From NCBI GenBank assembly GCA_003487005.1, contig DNFG01000108.1, positions 1 to 35,447 on the forward strand: a DNA stretch of 35,447 nucleotides, in the 5' to 3' direction. Under the pieces are notes generated by a model, which worked only from the letters and a program-made list of their open reading frames with translations, was not told the origin of the DNA and did not search any database. A program made the translations under genes and the position numbers. Origin of the DNA: Bryobacterales bacterium (GTDB lineage Bacteria > Acidobacteriota > Terriglobia > Bryobacterales > Bryobacteraceae). Numbering within the stretch: position 1 is the first letter of the stretch; every line of letters starts with the position of its first letter. This document shows positions 14,627 to 21,926 of the stretch, in pieces.

Positions 14627-17272
14627 TCACATGGGCTTGACGGGTGGAGCCACTTGAGGCAGTTGCCGAGTCCCGGGAACTTCGAGCTTCCCGTTGCGAA
14701 TCTCACCCGTTCCCGCACTGCAAGTGAACGGATGCACCCACTGGACCCGGCCACCGTCGTAAACGACCTTACCGTCCGGCGTCACCGCCATCAGGAACGT
14801 CATCTTCGAGTAGCTTTGTCCGCCTTCGCCCATGACGGTTTCGACGAGGAAGCAGCGGCCCTCCTCGTCCATTTCGACCACGCCTTCGCACACCTTCGGC
14901 GCCGCCAGTTGCACCGGCCGGCCTCCCGTGCGCTCGACAATGGCCTTGAGCAGTTCGTTCGGGAACGCATAGAACGGCAGCGCTCCCGAAGCCTGATCGT
15001 TCTTCGTGCCGCAGACGATCGTGTGAAGCGCCTGCAGCCAACCCATGCGGTTGTCTTCTTTCCGCGCCGCCCACGTCCGCACAAACCAGATCAGCGACCG
15101 GATTTCCTCCTGCCACTGCTGGTCGTACGAAGCGAGAGCCGCGCGCGCCTGGCAGAGCGTGTGCAAAAGCTTCGAACGGAGTTCCTTGTTGTCCTTGCCG
15201 GACTCGAAGGCCGCCTCTGCTTCCTGAACACCTGCAATCAGGACCTTTTTCTTCTCGATGCCAGCCTGGATCGTCAGCGCCCAGGCCCGATTCACCCGCC
15301 TGCATTCATCGACCATCTCCTGGGAGAACTCATATCCCTGGACGAGGCCGCGGAACTGCGAGACGGGCATCCGGTTCGAGAAGAAGTCGGTCAGTTCTTT
15401 GCGGACCAGGTTGTACATGCCGCCGATTCGATCGGTCGCGGGACCTTCGACACGTTCCGGCAGATCTTTGAGGGACCGGAGCCGTTTCGCACGAAGCCAT
15501 TGCGCCGCCGGGGTCTGCTTGATCTGCTCCCGGATCGCGCGGATCTTATCCTGGTCTGGCGTGACGCCATGCTTCAGTTGATCCAGGGCGAGTTGCAGCT
15601 GCTCGACCAGTTCGCGATGGCAGTCATCCCGGCCGGCCGCGAGACATTGGGTCATCAGGTCGGTGATTGTGCCAATCTGGTTTCCCATCGCGCCCACAGC
15701 CACCTGCGGAAGATTCCACCACGGAGACCGCGCCTTCTTCGCCTTGGTTTTCTCGACCGATCCTTTGCCCTTGTACTGGAAGCGATGCTCCACAAACCGT
15801 GGGAAGCGATCGCCTTCCACCACGCAGACAAAGTCGAAGTCGTAGTCGCCGCCGTTCTTTGCCGCCGTCCTCGAATGAAGGAGAAAGGTGCCTTCGAGTT
15901 CGAGTTGCTCCGAAGTCACTTTCGCCGCCAACGCTTCCGCACCCGGACAGCCTTGGCGAGTGAGCTCGTTCGCGAGCAGTTGACGCGCTTCGGTCGGCGG
16001 GATCTTGGTGTATGGCAGCAGGTCCTCCTTCATGCGCACGGGATACCGAACGACCAGCCCCAGGTTGGTGGCCAGGGCGTTGATTGAGCGGTCCTGCGGC
16101 ATCCAGTCGGAGCCTGAGTACACCTGTCCGTTGTGCAGCAGCAGATAGCCGTCGTCCGCGAGCGCGAACGCCGGCATCTCGAACCCACCCGCTGTGCACA
16201 CCTTGAACGCCCACCGCGCCAGAATCCGCTCCAACTGGTTATTGACCCAGGGATGCTGGATCAGGAAGCCAGTCGGATCCGCCTTGAGAACGCCTTCCAG
16301 AACAGTCCGCTCCACCGATGTCGCCTCATCGTCTCCAGCGGGCATCTCGTCCACCAGCGGGCGCTGGGTTTCCGAGATTCCGAGCAGTTCGAAGAGCCCC
16401 GTGTAGTCGCGGTATTCCAGAAGGTCTTTCAACTTGGCGGTCTGGGCGAGGGCGTGCGGCTTGATTTCGAGTTCGAAGGAGTCTTCCGGCGCGTGCTGAA
16501 CGACCGTGTAGCTCGACTCGAAAGCCAGTGGCCGCGAGTATTCGCGAATCCCAAGGATCATCTCGCCGGCGAACGTACGTGCTTCGCCGGTAAGCCAGGC
16601 GATCAGCTTGGACGGGCCCTTGTATTCGGGCTTGACGGAAGAGACGGGCAGGATCACGTCGGTGTCGAGGGCATCGGCCACCTCGTCCGTCATGATCTTG
16701 AACGATCCCTTCGCTTGCGTTTGGGCGAACGCTAGACGGAACTGGTAGAAACGGTTCGCGGGCAAGCCCAGCCTGTCGAAGATCGACTTGCGCAGCCAAC
16801 CGCGGCAATCGTTGGTTCCCAGTTCGTGATCCGGCACCACAGTGACACGACCGTTCGGAATCTGCATCCGCACCATGCAGGGCGAGACCAGAATTCCGAA
16901 GTATGTGACCGCGGCTTGGGGCCAGTCTGAGAAGCGCGCCGCCAGTGGACGTTCGTAACGCGCGTCCACGGCGTAATACTTCCCGTTCTTGGCCGACCCG
17001 GATGCGCCGATGAGCCGGTATTCCGTGCCGTCGAGGGCGAATCGCGAAAGGGTGCTTTCGACCTTCGCGCGTTCCACCTGGTCGAGCGGTTCGGGAGTCA
17101 CAGAGACGGACGCCACCTTGATCCCTGGACACAGGGCTTCGAGCAGCGTGTTGTTCAACTGCGCTTGTGGGCTCAGGTTCGGCATCTTGCGTTCGATCTT
17201 GCCTTCCTTGGTGACCATCAGGCTGAGGACCTTCAGGCCGGAATTCGTTGTGACGGGTGCGGGGCTGGTCAT
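14627..17272 (-). CDS. Putative two-barrel RNA polymerase, RdRP/YonO-like
   Basis: An 881-aa protein with the ordered motifs of the double-psi beta-barrel polymerases that include eukaryotic RNA-dependent RNA polymerases (PF05183) and phage YonO. Residues 84-100 (EYRLIGASGSAKNGKYY) match the entry segment; 142-193 match the first barrel (VTVVPDHELGTNDCRGWL, then YQFRLAFAQTQAKGSFK with the conserved-position Lys188). Residues 405-420 (GLVVRYPVRMKEDLLP) correspond to the RNPCLHPGD-type strand. The catalytic loop is NGGDYDFD (473-480): three Asp at 476/478/480 with DxDxD spacing, as in DLDGD, although Gly is Phe. Residues 530-570 (GNQIGTITDLMTQCLA and LALDQLKHGV) match the N-G-I..H...AVD..K.G block. 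The C-terminal 260 residues are helical and unassigned. AAGGAGA precedes the start. Catalytic activity and template are unknown. Confidence 0.8.
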   Translation of the reverse strand: MTSPAPVTTNSGLKVLSLMVTKEGKIERKMPNLSPQAQLNNTLLEALCPGIKVASVSVTPEPLDQVERAKVESTLSRFALDGTEYRLIGASGSAKNGKYYAVDARYERPLAARFSDWPQAAVTYFGILVSPCMVRMQIPNGRVTVVPDHELGTNDCRGWLRKSIFDRLGLPANRFYQFRLAFAQTQAKGSFKIMTDEVADALDTDVILPVSSVKPEYKGPSKLIAWLTGEARTFAGEMILGIREYSRPLAFESSYTVVQHAPEDSFELEIKPHALAQTAKLKDLLEYRDYTGLFELLGISETQRPLVDEMPAGDDEATSVERTVLEGVLKADPTGFLIQHPWVNNQLERILARWAFKVCTAGGFEMPAFALADDGYLLLHNGQVYSGSDWMPQDRSINALATNLGLVVRYPVRMKEDLLPYTKIPPTEARQLLANELTRQGCPGAEALAAKVTSEQLELEGTFLLHSRTAAKNGGDYDFDFVCVVEGDRFPRFVEHRFQYKGKGSVEKTKAKKARSPWWNLPQVAVGAMGNQIGTITDLMTQCLAAGRDDCHRELVEQLQLALDQLKHGVTPDQDKIRAIREQIKQTPAAQWLRAKRLRSLKDLPERVEGPATDRIGGMYNLVRKELTDFFSNRMPVSQFRGLVQGYEFSQEMVDECRRVNRAWALTIQAGIEKKKVLIAGVQEAEAAFESGKDNKELRSKLLHTLCQARAALASYDQQWQEEIRSLIWFVRTWAARKEDNRMGWLQALHTIVCGTKNDQASGALPFYAFPNELLKAIVERTGGRPVQLAAPKVCEGVVEMDEEGRCFLVETVMGEGGQSYSKMTFLMAVTPDGKVVYDGGRVQWVHPFTCSAGTGEIRNGKLEVPGTRQLPQVAPPVKPM

Positions 17273-17286
17273 GAGTTCTCCTTGAA

Positions 17287-17514
17287 AACGGTCGTGGGAT
17301 GGGACAACAGACCGTTCGTGAGGGAGTCCTCACGTGCGCAGTACCCGGGCTGGGTTCCTTCGCTGGCCTGCTGCCGAAACACTCGTGTTTCGGGTCAGGC
17401 CTCCTCGAATGGAAGCCGCCCTATTCCGTTGTGTTGCCTGTCGCGATACGGCTGGACAGGTTGCTTTCGGAACCGGTGAAGGTCGCGAAAGCGGATTCCC
17501 ACATGAGGTGTGGG
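17287..17514. repeat. Cluster of six inverted repeats (hairpin-rich noncoding element)
   Basis: The 252-base gap between the small basic-protein gene and the polymerase-like gene is packed with perfect inverted repeats. A: AACGGTC 17287-17293 with GACCGTT 17310-17316. B: CGTGAGG 17317-17323 with CCTCACG 17328-17334, loop of 4. C: the long stem at 17365-17401. D: CCTGTC 17437-17442 with GACAGG 17455-17460. E: GCTTTCG 17463-17469 with CGAAAGC 17486-17492. F: CCCACA 17498-17503 with TGTGGG 17509-17514. None is followed by a T tract, so they are not simple terminators. Candidates are an origin of transfer, a recombination site, or a structured RNA in the leader of the polymerase-like gene. Confidence 0.7.
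17365..17401. repeat. Strong 15-bp hairpin within the cluster
   Basis: Nine perfect pairs, CCGAAACAC (17374-17382) with GTGTTTCGG (17385-17393), close a 2-base centre (effectively a 4-base loop). After a small internal loop (3 and 2 bases) six more pairs follow, GGCCTG (17365-17370) with CAGGCC (17396-17401). It is the most stable-looking element of the cluster and lies about 95 bases upstream of the polymerase-like start on the minus strand. Confidence 0.75.
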
Positions 17515-17524
17515 CGCCTTCTAC

Positions 17525-17902
17525 TCAACTTGCGTTGGCAGTAGAAACCCGTTTGGTTGAGCTGACCGGCTCCTTCTCAAGCCGGACCTCATTGCCCTCA
17601 ATCCTCTGCGTCACCCGGTACTCGTGAACGAAGTACACGCGACTATCGTTCTTGAACGCGATCACAAGCCCCTCCGGCTCGCTCGCAACCTCCTGCTCCA
17701 GCGTGGGTTTGCCGTCGTCGCCTGCCGGGCGGCCGACGAAGTAGCGGACAAGTTGATCACTCGCCTCAGTTCGACGACGCCGGTTCCCTCGGCGGGCACC
17801 TGCCTTCGAGCCAGGACTCTTCGTCGAAGCCGGCTTAGGCGATTGGTAGTTCGGCTGAATCTCGTCACGATCGTCCGGAGACACGCTTCCATTCGTCTTC
17901 AA
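17525..17902 (-). CDS. Small basic-tailed protein, TTG start
   Basis: I place the start at a TTG at 17900-17902 (reads MKTNGSVSPDDRDE) because a perfect AAGGAGGT lies 5 bases upstream; a GTG at 17884 is the alternative. The 125-aa product has a disordered basic N-terminal half (Lys/Ser/Pro then GARRGNRRRR) and a folded C-terminal part with QLVRYFVGRP, GLVIAFKNDSRVYFVHEYRV and EGNEVRLEKEP. It overlaps the frameshifted gene upstream by 38 bases. Arg-rich N-terminus suggests nucleic-acid binding, which is inference. It directly precedes the hairpin cluster and the polymerase-like gene. Confidence 0.65.
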   Translation of the reverse strand: MKTNGSVSPDDRDEIQPNYQSPKPASTKSPGSKAGARRGNRRRRTEASDQLVRYFVGRPAGDDGKPTLEQEVASEPEGLVIAFKNDSRVYFVHEYRVTQRIEGNEVRLEKEPVSSTKRVSTANAS

Positions 17903-18163
17903 ACGGCACCTCCTTCCACTCGACCTCTGCCGGCACAAAAGACCTCCCCTCGCCGTCCAGCCGCAAGTACTTGCGCGTTTCGATGTGCTTGTAGTGATCG
18001 TCGGTACATCCACATGAACTCGGCGCACTGCGGCGGCGCCAATCGCCGCTCCAATGGTGCCCAGCTTGGCGGCGATGGTTCGAAAGATGGGGGCTGCATC
18101 GAACTGCAGGATACGGCTATTTGATTCGTAGGCGAAGCGACTTCGGCACTGCAGCGTGTGCAT
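17865..18163 (-). pseudogene. Small gene broken by a one-base frameshift
   Basis: The frame beginning at the ATG at 18163 reads convincingly for about 52 codons (MHTLQCRSRFAYESNSRILQ, then TIAAKLGTIGAAIGAAAVRR and VHVDVP) and then turns Ser/Cys/Arg-rich. From about 18003 a second frame takes over with equally good protein character (DDHYKHIETRKYLRLDGEG, VPAEVEWKEVPFEDEWKRV) and ends at a TGA at 17865. The second frame has no plausible start of its own. The total length, 299 bases, is one short of a multiple of three, so adding a single base near 18003 would give a 99-aa protein. Either an assembly/sequencing error or a real lesion. No family recognised. Confidence 0.55.
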
Positions 18164-18268
18164 CAGGTATTACCCCGGAAGGAGCACACGATTGCGATTT
18201 GGGCCGAGGTCCAAGCGGCGGCGGGAGCCGACGAGAACATTCCCCAAGCTTTGTGTTTGGAACCGCAG

Positions 18269-18274
18269 TAGAAT
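18269..18274 (+). promoter_or_regulatory. Possible -10 element of the restriction-modification gene
   Basis: TAGAAT sits 9 bases before the ATG at 18284, which would put the transcript start almost at the start codon. No Shine-Dalgarno sequence is visible in front of this ATG, so a leaderless message is possible. The -35 region (AAGCTT at 17 bases) is weak. The rest of the 120-base divergent gap must also hold the promoter of the minus-strand operon, which I could not pick out. Confidence 0.3.
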
Positions 18275-18283
18275 GAACACTTA

Positions 18284-21200
18284 ATGGACAACATCTTCAG
18301 GACGTACGGGGAGGAGGTTGCGGCGTTGTCCGCCTCGCGCTCGACTACCGAGCCGAGTTACTACCCCGCGATAAAGACCTTGCTGTCCAAGATGCTTGAG
18401 CGCGAAACGCTCCCGTTCGAGGTCCGCGCATCGACGAGCGAATCCAGGACGGGCGGGGGCCGCGACATGCCCGACCTCGCCCTCTATGACGGGCAGGGCG
18501 ATTATCTCGTCGTTGCTGGAGAGGTGAAGCTTCCCTCGGACGACATCAGAACCATCGCGTTCTCGGAGGAGCGCAACGACCAGATCGGCCGTTACCTGGC
18601 TCAGACCGGCGTCGTACTTGTCACGAACGTGCGCGGGTTCGGCCTGCTGACGGTCGGAAGGGATAATCCTCCCACCGCGACCAGGGTGTCGCCGAAACAC
18701 CGGGTTCTGGAACACGTGGTCGAGCTGTGGCCCTCCCCATCGACGATGGAGCAGCGGCGGGCCATCCCGCCAGAGGCTATCGAAGAACTTTTTCTCCTCG
18801 TCGAGACGGCGGTCACCCGCTATGCGCCAATCGCCGAGCCGGAGTCGCTGGCAAAGATTCTTGCCCGCCAGGCGAAGCGCGCGAAAGCGCAACTGCCCAC
18901 GGAGTTTACGCAGGCAGTAAAGGGACTGGCGGAAGATTTCGGTAAGGCCCTAGGAGTGACCTTCGAGGGGCTGGAGGGCGAGGAGTTTTTCCGTTCCTCA
19001 CTCATTCAGACGGTGTTCTACGGATTGTTCGCCGGCTGGACGCTGTGGCTGCGTTCCGGCTCCAAGGAGCCATTCCGCTGGGAGAACCTTGCCGACCATC
19101 TGAAAATTCCGTTTCTCGCCGAACTTTATTATGAATTTCAGCACCCGCGCCGCATCCGCGAACTGGGGTTGCGTCCACACCTGGATCTTGCGACGGAAAC
19201 CCTCCACCGCGTGGACACGGCGGCGTTCTTCCGACACTTCGAGTTGCCAAGCGTGCGGCAGCGGGATGAGTCTGAGACTCGCGCGGAGGCGACTGCGGCC
19301 ATCGTCTATTTCTACGAGCCGTTCCTTGAGGCCTTCGATCCCGAGCTGCGCAAGAACCTCGGCGTCTGGTACACGCCCAGAGAAGTAGTCCGCTACCAGG
19401 TCCGCACCGTGGAACGCCTGCTTCGCGAGGAGCTCGGATGCGACCGGGGGTTCGCGGATGAAAAGGTGGTTGTGCTCGACCCGTGCTGCGGAACTGGCGC
19501 ATATCTCATCGAGGTCATGAAATGCGTTGCTGAGCAACTGGAGTCCGAAGGGGCGGAGGCCCTCATGGGCCAGGCGCTCCTGGACGCCGCAACGCGCCGA
19601 CTCCTTGGATTTGAGCTGTTGACGGCTCCGTTTGTCATCGCGCAGCTCCAGATGTTTCTTATCCTGTCCGAACTGGGCGCGAATCCCACCGCGACTCACC
19701 GCCCGGCCGTGTTTCTCACAAATGCCCTGACAGGTTGGGACGGGCCGGAGCAGATGAAACTGCATTTTCCTGAGCTGCAGGCGGAGTATGACGCCGCGCA
19801 TGCCGTTAAGCACGGCAGTACGATCATTGTCGTGATAGGTAATCCGCCCTATAACCGGTTCGCGGGCGTTCCGCTTGCCGAGGAAGCCGATCTCGTCGAT
19901 CACTATAAGGGAATCCGGCGGGACGACAAGGGAAAGCAGATTGGCCCCAGCGAACTTTACACGCGCTGGGGAATCCGCAAGCATCTCCTTGACGACCTCT
20001 ATATCCGGTTCTTCCGGCTCGCCGAACGTTGCATTGGGGAGCGCGCCGAGTACGGCGTGGTGAGCTTCATCTCGAATTACAGCTTTTACACCGGCCGCTC
20101 GCATCCCATCATGCGCTCGTCCCTGATCAAGTCATTCGACGAGATCTGGATTGATTGCCTCAACGGCGACAAGTACAAAACGGGGAAGGTAATCCCCAAG
20201 GGCCTGCCGGGAGAGGGCACGACAGATCAGAGCGTGTTTACGACCGAACACGACCCGCGCGGAATCCAGGTCGGGACGGGAATCACAACGCTTCTGAAAC
20301 GAGGGCAGGGGCCACAGGGCAAGAAGGCCCCCAAGATCCACTACCGAAACTACTGGGGCCGTTCGCAGGGCAAGCGTGAAGCACTGCTCGCGTCGCTCGG
20401 CATGGAAGAGTGGTCTTCGGGCAAGAAGTCCGCGTCCGCCCGCCGTCCGGAGGGGCCAAGATCTTTCGAGAAGTTCGAACCGACTGAGCAGTCACGCTGG
20501 AAACTCGTGCCGTTCTCGGCGGAGGGCGGTTTCGACGACTGGCCCACTCTGGACCAGCTATTTGCCACGAAACTCCAAGGCGTTAATCCGAACCGGGGGT
20601 TGACCGGCACTGTAGTCGAGATGCGCCGGGAGCCGCTGGAAGAACGCATGCGGCGGTATTTCTCGAAGGAATCCCACAGCAAGCTCAAGGCGGAGCATCC
20701 GCTGCTCTATGGGAGCTACGCGGGATACGAGGCGGAGAAGGTACGGGATGATCTTCGGAAATCGAGCAAGTTCGATCCGGAGCGCATCGTGCCCTACGTC
20801 AGCTTCCCGCTGGACTCGCGCTGGCTTTACTACGAGACCGAATGCAAACTCCTGAACCGCCCGCGCCCTGAATTGTATGAGAACCTCTCAGAGAACGAGT
20901 TTCTAATCACAGTGCCCGAGCCTCGTAAGGTGTCCGAGGCCCGGCCGATTCTGCTAGACGTGGCCTTCGACCTCCACCTCCATGACCGCGGGTCAGTATC
21001 GTTCCCGACCCAGATTGTTGAGCAGGATGCGGCTGCCGGCACGTTGTTTGCGTCTGATGACAGCCGGCCTCATTTGCGGTCGAATCTTGACCCGGAAGTC
21101 TGGAGCGTGCTCAAGAAAGGATTTGGGCTGAAGGGCGACTTGTACGGCAAGGACGCCCTTTCCCTTGCGCGGCGTCTTGCGCGTGTCTGCCTTGCGCTCT

Positions 21201-21814
21201 GTCATGCCCCTCAATATCAGTCCGAACATAAGGAATCCCTCGCCCAGGACTGGGCGCATGTGCCAATACCGAAATCCCCGCCGCTCTTCGATGAACTGGT
21301 CTCAGTCGGAGATGCGCTTTCCGTTCTGCTCAATCCCGTCAGCTCGCCCACCAAGGCCTTAAAGACAGTTCTCGCCGACGATGCGAAATCCCTGGCCGTC
21401 CCTAATAAGGTTGGTGGAGGGAATGTGGGTGAGACCGACCTGCTCGTGGAATTCTCGTTTTTCGGGGGCGCGCAGGGCGGCTGGCGTGCGCGATCCAGCG
21501 CCAAAAACGAACCAATGCACGAGGAGTGGGGCGAGAACACCGGAGATCTGTACATCAATGAGAACGTCTTCTTCCGCCATGTGCCGGAGCGCGTGTGGCG
21601 CTATGAACTCGGAGGGTATCCGGTCATAAAGAAGTGGCTCGGATACCGGGACCGCGTGCGCAGGCCGGGCGTCCCGCTCTCCGTGCAGGAATCGGCACAT
21701 CTCCGCGGCATAGTCCAACGCCTCGCAGCCGTCCTACGTTTGCATGCGACGTTAGACGCCCTGTATGAACGCGCCTGCCAGGACTGTTTTTCGGCGGAGG
21801 AGCTGGGTTTGTGA
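18284..21814 (+). CDS. Type ISP-like restriction-modification protein, helicase-less
   Basis: A 1176-aa single-chain enzyme. Residues 60-125 form a PD-(D/E)xK nuclease candidate: Asp64 in DMPDLALYD, then Glu80 and Lys82 in VVAGEVKLP. An N6-adenine methyltransferase follows, with motif I DPCCGTGAY (399-407) and catalytic NPPYN (520-524), preceded by NLGVWYTPREVVRYQV, the usual lead-in. The C-terminal region ends with YPVIKKWLGYRDRVRRPG and a helical bundle, as in the type ISP specificity domain. LlaBIII-like type ISP enzymes are about 1600 aa because they carry a helicase between nuclease and methylase; here no Walker A or DEAD-like motif is visible. It probably methylates and cuts foreign DNA. 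Nearby defence genes support this role. Confidence 0.85.
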   Translation: MDNIFRTYGEEVAALSASRSTTEPSYYPAIKTLLSKMLERETLPFEVRASTSESRTGGGRDMPDLALYDGQGDYLVVAGEVKLPSDDIRTIAFSEERNDQIGRYLAQTGVVLVTNVRGFGLLTVGRDNPPTATRVSPKHRVLEHVVELWPSPSTMEQRRAIPPEAIEELFLLVETAVTRYAPIAEPESLAKILARQAKRAKAQLPTEFTQAVKGLAEDFGKALGVTFEGLEGEEFFRSSLIQTVFYGLFAGWTLWLRSGSKEPFRWENLADHLKIPFLAELYYEFQHPRRIRELGLRPHLDLATETLHRVDTAAFFRHFELPSVRQRDESETRAEATAAIVYFYEPFLEAFDPELRKNLGVWYTPREVVRYQVRTVERLLREELGCDRGFADEKVVVLDPCCGTGAYLIEVMKCVAEQLESEGAEALMGQALLDAATRRLLGFELLTAPFVIAQLQMFLILSELGANPTATHRPAVFLTNALTGWDGPEQMKLHFPELQAEYDAAHAVKHGSTIIVVIGNPPYNRFAGVPLAEEADLVDHYKGIRRDDKGKQIGPSELYTRWGIRKHLLDDLYIRFFRLAERCIGERAEYGVVSFISNYSFYTGRSHPIMRSSLIKSFDEIWIDCLNGDKYKTGKVIPKGLPGEGTTDQSVFTTEHDPRGIQVGTGITTLLKRGQGPQGKKAPKIHYRNYWGRSQGKREALLASLGMEEWSSGKKSASARRPEGPRSFEKFEPTEQSRWKLVPFSAEGGFDDWPTLDQLFATKLQGVNPNRGLTGTVVEMRREPLEERMRRYFSKESHSKLKAEHPLLYGSYAGYEAEKVRDDLRKSSKFDPERIVPYVSFPLDSRWLYYETECKLLNRPRPELYENLSENEFLITVPEPRKVSEARPILLDVAFDLHLHDRGSVSFPTQIVEQDAAAGTLFASDDSRPHLRSNLDPEVWSVLKKGFGLKGDLYGKDALSLARRLARVCLALCHAPQYQSEHKESLAQDWAHVPIPKSPPLFDELVSVGDALSVLLNPVSSPTKALKTVLADDAKSLAVPNKVGGGNVGETDLLVEFSFFGGAQGGWRARSSAKNEPMHEEWGENTGDLYINENVFFRHVPERVWRYELGGYPVIKKWLGYRDRVRRPGVPLSVQESAHLRGIVQRLAAVLRLHATLDALYERACQDCFSAEELGL

Positions 21815-21844
21815 ACTCGACACCCGTAGATCTTATATTTCGCT

Positions 21845-21873
21845 TTGTCTTCGCCCACTAAGTAGAATGTATA
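21845..21873 (+). promoter_or_regulatory. Candidate promoter of the Argonaute operon
   Basis: TTGTCT (21845-21850) and TGTATA (21868-21873) are separated by 17 bases, a fair sigma-70-like pair, 54 bases before the ATG of the SIR2 gene. It suggests the SIR2/Argonaute pair is transcribed independently of the upstream restriction-modification gene. Only a weak GGGG ribosome site lies before the ATG. Confidence 0.4.
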
Positions 21874-21926
21874 TGATGCGCTGTTAGCTGGTTTTAGGCC
21901 CCTGCGGTAGAAGACGGGGATACACA

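Noticed and set aside
14420..16087. 555-codon open frame on the plus strand
   Set aside because: It lies antisense to the VirB9-like and polymerase-like genes, has no recognisable motif, and is Arg/His/Pro-rich as GC-rich antisense frames usually are.
17525..18163. Single 212-aa protein from the ATG at 18163 to the stop at 17525
   Set aside because: The middle part is Cys/Arg/Ser-rich out-of-frame sequence, a better frame covers it, and a TTG with a perfect ribosome site starts the downstream part.
18998..20104. 368-codon minus-strand open frame
   Set aside because: Antisense to the methyltransferase core of the restriction-modification gene, which carries intact catalytic motifs on the plus strand.
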